DNA of 47,173 bases, from NCBI GenBank assembly GCA_019639255.1, contig JAHBSF010000040.1, forward strand, positions 1-47,173, in the 5' to 3' direction. This document shows, piece after piece, positions 8,637 through 17,872 of the stretch (position 1 is its first letter; each line of letters starts with the position of its first letter). The position numbers and the translations under genes are program-made. This DNA comes from Acidobacteriota bacterium. GTDB taxonomy: Bacteria; Acidobacteriota; Blastocatellia; RBC074. Below the pieces are notes generated by a model that made no database searches, had not been told where the DNA came from, and saw only the letters and a program-made list of their open reading frames with translations.

Positions 8637-10001
8637 CGGCAGTACATCCGGAACTACACTCACCTCGGTGGAAAACTTGAACGGATGCTTCCCGCCGCTT
8701 TCATACGTCAACTCTACAAAAAACGCCGTAAACCCGGCCTCCGGCTTCTGCACCCGCGCAACATAAGTTCCATCCTTCTCCGGTTTCAGAACCGTGCTCG
8801 TATAGGCGCGCCCTATCGTATCCACGCGAAAATCGCGCGCCTTCGGATTGGTCGCCTGCCATAACAACACTTCCTTCGGCTTATCGGCAACGCTCACTAC
8901 AATTGCGCCGTCCCGCTCCTTTTTCCAGGTGAATCGCGGGCGCGGACGGTTGTTGATCACGGCGTCATAAAAAGCCAGCAGGCTTTCCCTCGCATCCGAT
9001 CCGGCAAGATCGTGTTTTGTATTCGGAACGTAGCGCAGATGTTTTTCTTCCGGCATCTCGCCGTAATAGAACTGCGAGTTGTCGGGCAGAAAGAACTGAT
9101 CGCCCGATGCGTTGATGATGAATTTCGGGATTCTCATACGCTCTCGCTTGCGGTAATGATACGCGTCCTCGATCGCCAGTATCGCCTGATACTCGGGCGT
9201 GCCTATCTTGTCGGGGAACAATCGGTGGTTGACGTAATCCCTGAGCGAGGGGGAGAAGAATCCGTACGCCTCGAAGTGATGGCGCGTGATGGCTTCGGAA
9301 TTGAGCGCATCGATCACCAGAGGCGCTATGCCTATGACCCTCGGGTCCACGACGCCCACAAGCCACGTAGTCCAGCCGCGCTTGGAAGCGCCCGTGACTA
9401 CGAATCCGTCGATTTTGAGCCGCCCTCCCTCTTCGCTTGCAAGAAACTCCTCTACAGCGTCCATTGCGCGCACGCCGCTTTTCACCATCGCGAGCCTTAC
9501 GAGCCATTCATCGTCTTTCGTCGCCATGTGTTTGACGCGCGTGTAGGCGATCAGATCGTCTTCCGATCTCCCTTTGTCGGGGCTGTCGGAGAAAAACAGC
9601 GGCTGATTCGGCACCTGCCCCAGATCGGCGACCACGGAATTGCTGCCCAGTGCGAGCATCGAGACGCGCTCGGGCGCCTCCGAGGGCGCGGGATTGCGGT
9701 TGCTGCCGCTGCCTATGTAAAGCATCGCCTTCGTGCTGGTCACGCGCGCCGGCTTGACTACGGTCAACCAGTGCGTCCATACCGGACGATCCACTTCACC
9801 GGTCTTGCGCCAGGTCTGGGACGTGAGTTCGAGAACGTAGCTGGTATAGCCCTCGCCCGGTATGGTTTTTACGAGCTTCCAGCCATAGGATGCGTCGGGT
9901 TTGGCGATGTAGCGGTCCAGCGCCGTGTCCTGTCCCAACGCGGCGACGGTAAAAAGCGCGCACAGTGCAAGCGCGCCGGCTCTTTGAATGATGCGTTTCA
10001 T
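8622..10001 (-). CDS. Secreted PhoPQ-activated pathogenicity-related (PqaA-like) alpha/beta-hydrolase
   Basis: 459 aa from ATG at 10001, which gives a clean signal peptide (MKRIIQRAGALALCALFTVA, cleavage near ALGQ). A GTG at 10025 is in frame but adds a poor N-terminus. The family (PF10142) has an alpha/beta-hydrolase fold. Visible here are VTGASKRGW (nucleophile-elbow Ser, about residue 215), INASGDQFFLPD (candidate acid) and PNTKHDLAG (candidate His), so the triad looks intact. A C-terminal beta-domain follows. The true substrate of the family is not established. It lies downstream of the apiose locus on the same strand but 267 nt away with a half-hairpin between, so membership in that operon is doubtful. 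Its 3' end lies in a repeat arm. Confidence 0.8.
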   Translation of the reverse strand: MKRIIQRAGALALCALFTVAALGQDTALDRYIAKPDASYGWKLVKTIPGEGYTSYVLELTSQTWRKTGEVDRPVWTHWLTVVKPARVTSTKAMLYIGSGSNRNPAPSEAPERVSMLALGSNSVVADLGQVPNQPLFFSDSPDKGRSEDDLIAYTRVKHMATKDDEWLVRLAMVKSGVRAMDAVEEFLASEEGGRLKIDGFVVTGASKRGWTTWLVGVVDPRVIGIAPLVIDALNSEAITRHHFEAYGFFSPSLRDYVNHRLFPDKIGTPEYQAILAIEDAYHYRKRERMRIPKFIINASGDQFFLPDNSQFYYGEMPEEKHLRYVPNTKHDLAGSDARESLLAFYDAVINNRPRPRFTWKKERDGAIVVSVADKPKEVLLWQATNPKARDFRVDTIGRAYTSTVLKPEKDGTYVARVQKPEAGFTAFFVELTYESGGKHPFKFSTEVSVVPDVLPFKFR

Positions 10002-10137
10002 CTTTCTTCGCGCAGGATACTCCACCTCAAGCCGTCAGGATGAGGCAGGGAGCAATGCGCGCCCCTTTCTCAAATATCGAAGCTCCGCATGCATAAACCG
10101 ATCCGCGAAAAATATCTACTCACGGAAGGGTGTGATC

Positions 10138-10196
10138 TTTTCCGTTTGTTTCGTTTATTCCGTTTCTTCCGTTGTTTCTCTTCCGCTTCACGCAGG
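10138..10196. repeat. Half copy of the dispersed hairpin family (copy b)
   Basis: The top strand reads TTTTCCGTTTGTTTCGTTTA then TTCCGTTGTTTCTCTTCCGC, the T/C-rich side of the element, ending in a GCGTGA-type flank when read on the other strand. No matching left arm was found within 100 nt. It sits in the 267-nt gap between apnL and the PqaA-like gene. The rest of that gap shows no gene. Confidence 0.7.
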
Positions 10197-10268
10197 GTTC
10201 CAATTCAATAAGGTCTGATTCAGGAAATCGCCTTCGCTTGCGACGATCATGCGCAGAGCAGGTTAGCA

Positions 10269-12173
10269 TTACCAATCCAGTCGAACAATTTCAAAGGGCG
10301 ACAACTCGATCCTGCCGGTGGAGATACGGACCGAATCAAACTGGCTGCGAAACGTAGTCGGATCGCACATTGCGGATTCAGCGTTCTGTTGGCGCAAGCG
10401 GCGCAATCTGGAGGCCTGGTCCAGGCCGACCATCATCGCAGTCTGCGCCTCCGGGGTCAAATTCGCCAGCAGCAAGGATCGCCGTTCGCCGCGATCGAGA
10501 AGCATGGCTTCAACCCTGAGTGCGTCGCCGGATTGCACGCCGATCAGGTCCCCGCCGGCAAAAGCCGCGACGTCCGCCAGCACGTGGTAGAGTGGAAAGA
10601 CCGCACCGGGCAAAGAGGGAAATTTCTGCGGCAGCGGCGAGCCGTTCTCGGTCTCCATCACTCCGCACCAGCCTGCGGCTTCATAGCAGGTGATGCTTTC
10701 TACGTCGCTTTCCAGCAGGCGTTTTACTGCGCCGAGCGTCCAGGCTGCGCCGAACAAGGAGACTTGCCGCACATCCACATGCGGCGGAAGTTGATCAGGC
10801 GGCGAGGCGTCCTCCGCTGCTGTGGCCACAGGGTTGAAACGCGGTTTCAGCGTGAGGGGCGAGATCACTACGGGCAGACCGTTGAAATACCGTTTTGCGC
10901 TGCGAATGGGATAAGGAATCGCCGTCAGCGTTTCAAGGAGCGACTCGTCATCGAAAGCGTGCGTCTGAGGGTTCATTGAGAACGCAACGAAATCCATCAG
11001 GGCCGTCGGCGGACGGAATTGATTGAGTTGATAAAAATCCGCGTTCGCGCCGCCGCCAATCGGCGCGCCGTAAGGGCTCAGGGATTGTCGCGCAAGTCGC
11101 AGCGACCACTCCGTGCTCGCTTTCGCGTTTGTATCGAAAATCAGCCAGCGGGCGACTCGCGGGCGACGCTGATCCAGCAAGTTCACAAGTGATTGCAGTT
11201 CCGCTTCGGCCTTGTCGCTGAGAAAAAGGGCGATTTCGAGCGGCGCATTCAGGCGCCCGGCTTCATTGACGGCGCGATGAAGCGTTTCGTCAACCGCGCT
11301 TTCAGCCGGCTTTAGATCTACGCGCAGATGCGCCGGCTTGAGCTTTACCAGCCTTTCGATTTCCCCGGTTGATAACCTGAAGGAGCTAAGTCCCAAGCCG
11401 ATCGGCGGCAAAGGAAATCGCAGTTCGGTGCGGGAAAGAAGGACGGTTTGCTCCAGGGAGTCCGTCAGCGCGGGGGCGACCGAGGCTATTGGCCTGTCCC
11501 CGCGCAACCGCAACTCAACGGATTGCGTGATGCAGGTTCCTGCCGTGATCTCCAGTGGGAATGGGAGGCGCAGCGGCGTGCAATATGTCTTGTAGCTCGC
11601 ATCAATCCAGTTGCGCTGGTCTTCCATTTCGAACAAGTCGCCGCTGAACGCGACTTCCGCCCACAAGCCCGGCGCAATTTCGTGCGCGACGGCGCCCAGG
11701 TCGTGAATCGCCGTGATGGGCTGTTCAGCCGCAACCAGTTCCGGAAAGGTCGTTGCATATTCCGAGCCGTTCGCATACCGCACGCGACAGGTCGCCCCGG
11801 CAAGCTCCACCGGATGCAGCACGCAAAAGCCGATGCGATTGCGCAGGAACGTCGAACGCGCTTCGCCTTCAAATGTGAAGCGAATCGTCCCCTTTTGATC
11901 GCCCGTGATTTCGCCTCGCCAGACGAAATCGATCTCGCGCTCGCGGTGCTCCGACTCAAAGAGAACATGAAACGAACGGTCTGCCGCCTCGCAGTTCAGC
12001 ACCGAAACTTTCGCGGGAACCGTCCTCCAGTTTCGGTCGCGAACCGCCCCATAAATACGCCGGAGGACTTCGCGTTCGCCCCATTTGATGCAACGCAGAT
12101 CTCCGCTTTCAAACCGCATGCGGAGCGGTCCGGCGCGTAATTCTCGTTTTTGCTCGTTCAGCGCTTCATTCAT
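10269..12173 (-). CDS. apnL: D-apionate lactonase (D-apionolactone hydrolase)
   Basis: 634 aa. The overall sequence resembles ApnL, the D-apionolactone-hydrolysing enzyme of bacterial apiose catabolism, which opens the lactone made by ApsD to D-apionate in the cytoplasm. No signal peptide is present. The N-terminal half is beta-rich (MRFESGDLRCIKWGEREVLR, FVWRGEITGDQKGTIRFTFE). The second half looks like a TIM-barrel with a small C-terminal beta-domain (LANLTPEAQTAMM; ELSPFEIVRLDW). Recognition rests on overall resemblance plus neighbours, since I cannot assign catalytic residues with certainty. Its ATG overlaps the stop of the upstream permease gene by 8 nt, so the two are translationally coupled. 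The neighbouring transporter, kinase, oxidoisomerase and RuBisCO-like genes make the assignment strong. Confidence 0.85.
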   Translation of the reverse strand: MNEALNEQKRELRAGPLRMRFESGDLRCIKWGEREVLRRIYGAVRDRNWRTVPAKVSVLNCEAADRSFHVLFESEHREREIDFVWRGEITGDQKGTIRFTFEGEARSTFLRNRIGFCVLHPVELAGATCRVRYANGSEYATTFPELVAAEQPITAIHDLGAVAHEIAPGLWAEVAFSGDLFEMEDQRNWIDASYKTYCTPLRLPFPLEITAGTCITQSVELRLRGDRPIASVAPALTDSLEQTVLLSRTELRFPLPPIGLGLSSFRLSTGEIERLVKLKPAHLRVDLKPAESAVDETLHRAVNEAGRLNAPLEIALFLSDKAEAELQSLVNLLDQRRPRVARWLIFDTNAKASTEWSLRLARQSLSPYGAPIGGGANADFYQLNQFRPPTALMDFVAFSMNPQTHAFDDESLLETLTAIPYPIRSAKRYFNGLPVVISPLTLKPRFNPVATAAEDASPPDQLPPHVDVRQVSLFGAAWTLGAVKRLLESDVESITCYEAAGWCGVMETENGSPLPQKFPSLPGAVFPLYHVLADVAAFAGGDLIGVQSGDALRVEAMLLDRGERRSLLLANLTPEAQTAMMVGLDQASRLRRLRQQNAESAMCDPTTFRSQFDSVRISTGRIELSPFEIVRLDW

Positions 12174-13155
12174 GGAACGGTCTGATTATGCGCGGCTGAG
12201 AGCGCCGCAGCATTCTGTTGCGCAGGCTGTCGAGCATCACGGCCAGAAATATGATCAGGCTCATCACCAGTGGATAAATGTAGGGGTCCGCGTTAGCGAT
12301 CACCAGCCCGTTTTCAATGGTCTGGATCAGCAACGCGCCGAGCAATACACCCGGCAAGACGGCGCCTCTGCCGCCAAACAAACTCACTCCGCCGAGCACG
12401 GCGGCGGAGATGGCTGCGAATTCCCGCTGGTTGCCGAAAGTGGGCGAGACCGCGCCGAGTTGCGCGATGGAAACCAGACCGCCGAGCGCCGCGCAGAAAC
12501 CGCTGATGACGTAAACGGCGAACTTGATGCGATCGGTCCGGACGCCGGCTTTCCGCGCTGCGTCCGCATCATTGCCCATCGCGTAAATCTGCCTGCCGAA
12601 GGAGGTGCGCGTCAGAATCAGATGCGCAACCCCAACTACGAACGCCAGCGTCCACACCGGAAACGGAATACCTGCAATGCTGGCCGAGCCGATGCGCAGG
12701 ATGGATTCCGGCAGATTCATCGCCCGTGTTTCGGTCAACCATAAGCCCAGTCCGCGGCCGAAATAGAGCGTCGCCAGCGTTGCTATGAATGGAATGATTC
12801 GCAGCCGGGCGACGCAAATCGCGTTGAATGCGCCGTAGAGCATTCCGACCAACAGTATGGCTGCGGTCGCCAGCCACAGTGGTTGTCCGTTCAGCGCCAG
12901 CTTCCCGGCCAGCACCGCTGAAACGAACATCACCGATCCGACCGACAGGTCAATCCCGGCCGTCAACAACACAAACGTCATGCCCGTAGCGACGATTGCC
13001 GTCGATGCGGATTGAATCAGAATGTTGACCAGGTTGTTTACGGCCAAAAACCTGGGTGAGAGCAGGCTGAAGATCGCCGGGACAGCCAGGAAAATGAGCG
13101 TCGAAGAGTAGCGCAAGGAAACCCGCGACAATTTGCCGCTGCCCGTTTCAATCAC
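12166..13155 (-). CDS. Sugar ABC transporter permease (CUT2/RbsC-like), probable apiose importer
   Basis: 329 aa, a normal size for an RbsC-type permease, with about 8-10 hydrophobic helices. The family segment TAGIDLSVGSVMFVSAVLAG is clear, as are GMTFVLLTAG and ISAAVLGGVSLFGGRGAVLPG (the cytoplasmic coupling region). GTG at 13155 overlaps the ATPase stop by 4 nt, indicating translational coupling. It pairs with the second permease at 14671-15696, the ATPase and the lipoprotein binding protein. CUT2 importers carry monosaccharides, and by context the substrate is D-apiose or a derivative. Confidence 0.9.
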   Translation of the reverse strand: MIETGSGKLSRVSLRYSSTLIFLAVPAIFSLLSPRFLAVNNLVNILIQSASTAIVATGMTFVLLTAGIDLSVGSVMFVSAVLAGKLALNGQPLWLATAAILLVGMLYGAFNAICVARLRIIPFIATLATLYFGRGLGLWLTETRAMNLPESILRIGSASIAGIPFPVWTLAFVVGVAHLILTRTSFGRQIYAMGNDADAARKAGVRTDRIKFAVYVISGFCAALGGLVSIAQLGAVSPTFGNQREFAAISAAVLGGVSLFGGRGAVLPGVLLGALLIQTIENGLVIANADPYIYPLVMSLIIFLAVMLDSLRNRMLRRSQPRIIRPFHE

Positions 13156-14654
13156 GACTCACCCCCTGACGGCAACGCCGCGCCAAGGATTTGTTCGCGG
13201 TCGAATTCATCCCGATCAAAGCGGGCGACGACTGCGCCGCGTTTCATTACCATTATGCGATCGCAGACGCCGATCAACTCTTCGATCTCAGACGAAATCA
13301 TCAGAATTGCCGCGCCGGCCTGGGCGAGTCGATGGATAATGCCATAGATTTCTGAACGTGCGCCGACGTCTACGCCCCGCGTCGGTTCATCCAGGATCAA
13401 GACCTTGGGACGCCGCAACAGCCACTTCGCCAGGACGACCTTTTGTTGATTGCCTCCGCTCAGCGTTCTGACCGGACTGCTTCGCCCGCTCACGCCTCGA
13501 ATTTGCACCGCCGCTGCCGTTTGATCGACGGCTTCGGCCAGTCGCTCTCTTTCAATCAATGCACCCGAACTGAATTCGGGCAACGCTGTAAGCGCAATGT
13601 TGTCCTGGATGGCGGCCTCCATCATCAATCCCTCTTCACGCCTGTTCTCGGTCAAAAAAGCCATACCGCGATCGATGCGCTCCCGCGTTGAGTACGCGCT
13701 GACATCTTCGCCGCTGATCTTCAGCTCTCCGCTCAAGCAGGGATCGAGTCCGAAAAGGATGCGCGCCAGTTCCGTGCGTCCTGCCCCCATCAGCCCGGCG
13801 ATCCCCAGCACCTCGCCGCGCCGCAGATCAAAACCCACATCTTCGAGCACGCCGGGTTGCGAGAGGCGGGCAACCTGCAAAACGGTTTCCGCAGGAGGCT
13901 TTGAGGCTCGCTCCGGATAGAGTTGATTGAGGCTGCGTCCGACCATCAGCGTAATCAATCGCTCTGGGGTGAAATCTTCTTTCGGGCCTTTTCCCACGAC
14001 TTCCCCGTCGCGGAGTATGAGCAGTTCGTCGCACAATCGAAAGACATCCGGCAACACGTGCGAGATGTAAATCATCGCTATGCCCTTGGCGCGCAGCATC
14101 TCCACCAGGGCAAACAGCCGGTCGGTTTCGCGGCTGGTCAGCGAAGTCGTAGGCTCATCAAAAATGATCAGCTTTGCGTTCTGGCCGAGTCCCCTGGCGA
14201 TTTCAACCAATTGCCTCTCGCCCGGCGAGAGATTTTCCACCAGCGTGTCCGGCGGAATGCGCAGGTTGACCGCGCCGAGCAATTCCGCCGCCCTTGTCCG
14301 CATCCGTTTTCGGTCGATGAAAAAGAACCGGCACTTCGGAAACGACGGGATGAAGAGGTTTTCGGCTATGCTCAGATTAGCGAACAGATTCAGTTCCTGA
14401 TGTACAAACGCGACGCCCCGCCGCGCGGCGTCCGCCGGCGTTCCGGGGGCGTACTCGGCGCCGCCGAATCTCATGCTGCCGGCGTCAGGCTGCGTCACTC
14501 CGCCCAGAATATTCATCAACGTGGATTTACCCGCGCCGTTCTCACCAACAAGCCCAAGCACGCGTCCGGAATCAAGCGATAGATCTACACCGCGAAGCAC
14601 AGCCGCGTCGAAATAACTCTTCCGAATTTGCGAACACTCCAGCAATCGGCTCAT
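13152..14654 (-). CDS. Sugar ABC transporter ATPase, two tandem nucleotide-binding domains (CUT2/RbsA-like)
   Basis: 500 aa from ATG at 14654, with AGGA about 7 nt upstream; an ATG at 14690 would overlap the permease gene and lacks this site. The first NBD (about 5-235) has Walker A GENGAGKST, signature LSPGERQLVEIARGL and Walker B LIIFDEPTTSLTS. The second NBD (about 245-490) has a degenerate Walker A (GLMGAGRTE), signature LSGGNQQKV and Walker B VLILDEPTRGVDVG. This tandem layout with a weak second P-loop is typical of RbsA/XylG/MglA ATPases. It powers import with the two adjacent permeases. Position between two permease genes on one strand supports one transporter of heteromeric type. Confidence 0.93.
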   Translation of the reverse strand: MSRLLECSQIRKSYFDAAVLRGVDLSLDSGRVLGLVGENGAGKSTLMNILGGVTQPDAGSMRFGGAEYAPGTPADAARRGVAFVHQELNLFANLSIAENLFIPSFPKCRFFFIDRKRMRTRAAELLGAVNLRIPPDTLVENLSPGERQLVEIARGLGQNAKLIIFDEPTTSLTSRETDRLFALVEMLRAKGIAMIYISHVLPDVFRLCDELLILRDGEVVGKGPKEDFTPERLITLMVGRSLNQLYPERASKPPAETVLQVARLSQPGVLEDVGFDLRRGEVLGIAGLMGAGRTELARILFGLDPCLSGELKISGEDVSAYSTRERIDRGMAFLTENRREEGLMMEAAIQDNIALTALPEFSSGALIERERLAEAVDQTAAAVQIRGVSGRSSPVRTLSGGNQQKVVLAKWLLRRPKVLILDEPTRGVDVGARSEIYGIIHRLAQAGAAILMISSEIEELIGVCDRIMVMKRGAVVARFDRDEFDREQILGAALPSGGES

Positions 14655-14670
14655 TGTCGTCCTGAGATTC

Positions 14671-15696
14671 TCAGCGTCGCCTCGATGCATCCAAAAGCGC
14701 GGCCAGCAGAATGACGCCGCCTTTGACCATCATTATGGTGAAATGGGAATGCCCGGTCAGATTCAAGGTATTGTCGATCAGCGTCAGAAAGAGCACGCCG
14801 TAAAAGGTCCAGACAATCTTGCCGCGCCCGCCGAACAGGCTGGCTCCGCCGATCACCGCCGCGCCGATGACGTCAAGCAGCAATCGTTGCCCCAAAACGG
14901 GCGAACCGGTCTCCAGGCGTCCTGTATAAAGCACCGACGCCGCCGCCGCGCAAACGCCGCTGAGCGTATACGCCAGCGTCACGGTCGCACCTACAGGCAC
15001 ACCCGAGATTGCCGCCGCCCTGACATTGTGCCCGCACGCATACAACCACCGCCCCGGCAAGCTTCGACTGAGCAACACGTGCATCGCGCCTACGAGAAAC
15101 ACCGTTGCAAACAAAGCGTAGGGGATGTAAAACAGCGAGCCTTTGCCGATGGAAGTGAATACGGCCGGCAGGTTGTAGATCGGCTCGGATTTCGTCAACC
15201 GGACGGCCAATCCGCTGAAGAACGTCATCGTCGTCAACGTGACGATGAAAGGCGGCATGCCGAGCCGCGTAATCGCCGCTCCGTTCAACCAACCTACCAG
15301 AGCGCCGGCCAGCATCATAGCGGCAAGCCCCGCCGGCGCAGCCCACGCGCTGCCTCCGAGCAATCCCTGATCCCCGCTCATCACCAGCGCCCCGACCACG
15401 GCGGCCAGCCCCATTACCGAAGGCGCCGACAGATCAATGCCGCCGGTAATCAGAACTACCGTTTGCCCGGAGGCTACAATCAGCAACGGCAGCAGATTTG
15501 AAAATATGTTGCTGATGTTGTTTGACGAGGTGAGGCCGGGCGTGAATGGAATCGAGGAGAGAAACCAAATCAGACATAATGCAAGAACCTGATGCTCCGT
15601 GGACAACAATCCGCCGGCGCGCAGCCGCAGGCGCACGATATTTTCCCTGCCGCGCATTTTACCGTTTCCAGCAGATTCCGTTTGCGATGATGGCAT
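14671..15696 (-). CDS. Sugar ABC transporter permease (CUT2/RbsC-like), second subunit
   Basis: About 341 aa if ATG at 15696 is used (GAGGAG upstream, spacing rather long). ATG at 15657 is also possible. The frame opens further to 15750, but those codons lie in repeat DNA. After a hydrophilic N-terminus of 30-45 residues come about 8-10 hydrophobic helices, with GGIDLSAPSVMGLAAVVGAL and AVIGGASLFGGRGKIVWTFY as family landmarks. It differs clearly from the other permease of the locus, which suggests a heterodimeric channel. It is followed 16 nt later by the ATPase start. The substrate is inferred from the neighbours to be D-apiose or a related branched sugar. Confidence 0.88.
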   Translation of the reverse strand: MPSSQTESAGNGKMRGRENIVRLRLRAGGLLSTEHQVLALCLIWFLSSIPFTPGLTSSNNISNIFSNLLPLLIVASGQTVVLITGGIDLSAPSVMGLAAVVGALVMSGDQGLLGGSAWAAPAGLAAMMLAGALVGWLNGAAITRLGMPPFIVTLTTMTFFSGLAVRLTKSEPIYNLPAVFTSIGKGSLFYIPYALFATVFLVGAMHVLLSRSLPGRWLYACGHNVRAAAISGVPVGATVTLAYTLSGVCAAAASVLYTGRLETGSPVLGQRLLLDVIGAAVIGGASLFGGRGKIVWTFYGVLFLTLIDNTLNLTGHSHFTIMMVKGGVILLAALLDASRRR

Positions 15697-15722
15697 TGAT
15701 GTCCGAACACTCCTCGGTTGTT

Positions 15723-15802
15723 GGAAAAAGACAAACACGAAAATGGTCAAACTTTTCGTTTTTTCCGTTTCATTCCGACTGTGCCGTTATCCCTCTTTCT
15801 TT
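15723..15802. repeat. Degenerate copy of the dispersed hairpin family (copy c)
   Basis: The left part GGAAAAAGACAAACACGAAA and the right part TTTTTTCCGTTTCATTCCG plus CCGTTATCCCTCTTTC can pair imperfectly around a short AATGGTCAAAC centre. It lies between the binding-protein stop and the permease start, so it interrupts the transporter transcript. Confidence 0.7.
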
Positions 15803-15863
15803 CTAAACCCGGAATTGCTGGTATTCCGCGCTTTGTTCTCTTTTCAGAACGGAGCGTTGCCGC

Positions 15864-16859
15864 CTATTTCCCGGCCTGGGCGTTTTTCACCTGCGCGCCC
15901 CACATCTGTGGGGACATTTCGTTCAGGTTTCCCTGGTGAATGACGAAGCCCGGATCTCGAATAACCTCCGGCACGGACTTTCCGGCCTTTAGGTCGAGCA
16001 CCGCCTGCACAGCAGCTTCGCTCTCGAAATAAACATTCTGGACGCCGTCCGCGTCCAGATATCCGTCCTTAAGCATCTGATACGCAGTCGGGTCGCCGTC
16101 AAAACCACCCAACAGAACATGACCCTCTTCGCCGATCCTCTTGTACCTGTCCGCGTTCTTGAGCGCCGCAACGATGGAAGGAAACAGGAAGTCCGAGGAA
16201 GTAAAAATAAAGTTGATGTCCGGATGCGCCTGCAAGGCGTTGGTCACCCCGGCGAGCGCTTTCTCCTGATTCCATTCGGTCGGCACGCGAGCGACGACTT
16301 CTATAATGTCGCTGTACTCCTTGACGGCGGATTCAAACCCATCGCGGCGGCCGACGGCGTTGATGTCGCCCAGGTCGCCCATCAGCAGCAAAGCTTTGTG
16401 CTTCTTGCCCGACTTCTTCGCCTGTTCGCACATGTACTGTACGGTGGCTTTGGTTATGCCCGGATTGTCGGCGACCACTGCAACCGATTTGGCGTCCGTC
16501 TTGCCGGCGGGCCTGTTGTAGAGCACGATGGGAATGTCGGCTGCGTTCGCGGCCTTGATCATCGGGATGATCGTTTTGGCGTCCTTCGGCACGGCGATTA
16601 TGCCGTCCACGCCCCGCGCGATGAAATTGTTGACTTGCTCGAGCTGGCGGTTGGCATCGCCGTCGGCGATCGCTTCCAGGACCGCGATGTCCCGCTTTTT
16701 CAATTCCGCCTTGATCGCCTCGAAGCCTGCGACCCAGTATTCGGTCTGCAATGTCTCGAACGACACGCCGATGGTGATACGCTTCGGCCCGCTGTTCTGA
16801 TTACAACCGGACAGCAGCCCCAGCGACAGCAACACAGCAGCAACCCATCGTTTCATCAT
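15864..16859 (-). CDS. Sugar ABC transporter substrate-binding lipoprotein (periplasmic binding protein type 1)
   Basis: About 331 aa. ATG at 16859 is preferred (AAAGGG just upstream); an ATG at 16871 adds four residues. The signal peptide ends in a lipobox, LLSGC, so the protein is probably lipid-anchored in the periplasm. The ribose/galactose-type binding fold is visible: ITIGVSFETLQTEYW at the start, GVDGIIAVPKDAKTI, IPIVLYNRPAG, a second domain with INFIFTSSDFLFPSIVAALK, and VLLGGFDGDPTAYQML. Solute-binding proteins of this class were the starting point for finding apiose pathways in other bacteria. By context it binds D-apiose or a close relative, but ligand specificity cannot be read from the sequence alone. 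Confidence 0.9.
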   Translation of the reverse strand: MMKRWVAAVLLSLGLLSGCNQNSGPKRITIGVSFETLQTEYWVAGFEAIKAELKKRDIAVLEAIADGDANRQLEQVNNFIARGVDGIIAVPKDAKTIIPMIKAANAADIPIVLYNRPAGKTDAKSVAVVADNPGITKATVQYMCEQAKKSGKKHKALLLMGDLGDINAVGRRDGFESAVKEYSDIIEVVARVPTEWNQEKALAGVTNALQAHPDINFIFTSSDFLFPSIVAALKNADRYKRIGEEGHVLLGGFDGDPTAYQMLKDGYLDADGVQNVYFESEAAVQAVLDLKAGKSVPEVIRDPGFVIHQGNLNEMSPQMWGAQVKNAQAGK

Positions 16860-16890
16860 CGTCCCTTTCATTTGCGCATGGGATAAAAAT

Positions 16891-17000
16891 AGAGATAACG
16901 GCGCAAACGAAATAAGACGGAAACTACGGAAATATTCAGCTTTTCCGTGATTCTCGTTTCATTTCGAATGTTGCGTTATCTCTTGTCTCACGCTTTGCCC
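16891..17000. repeat. Full copy of the dispersed hairpin family (copy d)
   Basis: The left arm AGAGATAACGGCGCAAACGA continues to ACGGAAACTACGGAAATATT. The right arm begins TTTTCCGTGATTCTCGTTTC and ends GTTGCGTTATCTCTTG with the flank TCTCACGCTTTGCCCC. Arms are imperfectly complementary over about 43 nt. It separates apnO from the binding-protein gene. The right arm carries the variant GCAACATTCGAAAT, also found in the left arm of the copy at 17873-18025. Confidence 0.88.
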
Positions 17001-17018
17001 CAAGCTCCTGTGGATCGA

Positions 17019-17855
17019 TTAAAGCGGCGCTCTGGTGATTTCTTCCAAACTCGCGCGAATATTCTCCGGCTCGAAGACTCTTTTCCAATCGGGCCGGATG
17101 AGCTGCGAGCGCGCCCGCTCCATTGCCTTTTTCGCGCCGTCCGAAAACTCAACAGGAATCTCTTCAAACAGAATCGCCAGTTCGATGTTTATATGACCCA
17201 GTATGAAATCACGCGCCGCTTCAGCGGGCACGCCTCGCCGAATGGCTTCTTCCATTCCTTCGCGGATGATCTTGATGCAGGTTATCCCGGTAGTTTCAGA
17301 CAGCGCCGGCTCCAGAATCGCCATCTGCTCGACCGTCACGCGATGCGAACGCGTCACCGGACCATACATCAGTTTTGCAATCTCTTCGCCGCGCGCATAG
17401 TCCGCTTCTGCGCCGTGCATCAACGCATTGACGATCGCCTGCGGGGCTTTGACGCCGCCGAAAAAATCGCGCCGCTGCTCGGGCGTCGCGTCGTAACTGA
17501 ACACCGATGGATGACAGGGATGCGTGACGAAGTACGCCAGATCATCCCGGTGCGCGACCTTGCCCGCCAACGGCGCTGCAGGGTCAAGGCATATGACCAG
17601 GGCGCCGGATTTCAATTGCGGGATTATCCGTGCGGAAATCGGCTCGATCAGATTATCCGGCAGAGCCAGAATCGCAACGCCGGCCTCCGCGAGCGCTTCG
17701 TCCTGCGGCGTGGGCGCCAGACCTCGCCGCCGCAGGTTCTCGACGCCCGCGGGGCTGATTTCGACGTAAAACATCCGGTACTGAGAGTCTTTCAAATTGT
17801 CGGTGATGCGGCAGCCCATTTTTCCGCCCGCACCGAATAACGCAATGGTCGTCAT
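17019..17855 (-). CDS. apnO: D-apionate oxidoisomerase
   Basis: 278 aa. An N-terminal Rossmann fold starts with IALFGAGGKMG (residues 4-14), a dinucleotide-binding glycine loop. AILALPDNLIEPI and THPCHPSVFSYD follow, then an all-alpha C-terminal half of the 6-phosphogluconate-dehydrogenase type (ILEPALSETTGITCIKIIREG; FILGHINIELAILFEE). ApnO converts D-apionate to 3-oxo-isoapionate by oxidation with hydroxymethyl migration. The assignment uses fold, size and neighbours: the kinase that accepts its product lies directly upstream and the lactonase that makes its substrate lies in the same locus. A generic 3-hydroxyacid or prephenate-type dehydrogenase is the alternative. Hairpin copies lie on both sides. 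Confidence 0.82.
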   Translation of the reverse strand: MTTIALFGAGGKMGCRITDNLKDSQYRMFYVEISPAGVENLRRRGLAPTPQDEALAEAGVAILALPDNLIEPISARIIPQLKSGALVICLDPAAPLAGKVAHRDDLAYFVTHPCHPSVFSYDATPEQRRDFFGGVKAPQAIVNALMHGAEADYARGEEIAKLMYGPVTRSHRVTVEQMAILEPALSETTGITCIKIIREGMEEAIRRGVPAEAARDFILGHINIELAILFEEIPVEFSDGAKKAMERARSQLIRPDWKRVFEPENIRASLEEITRAPL

Positions 17856-17872
17856 TCCGCAGCCCTTTCGAT

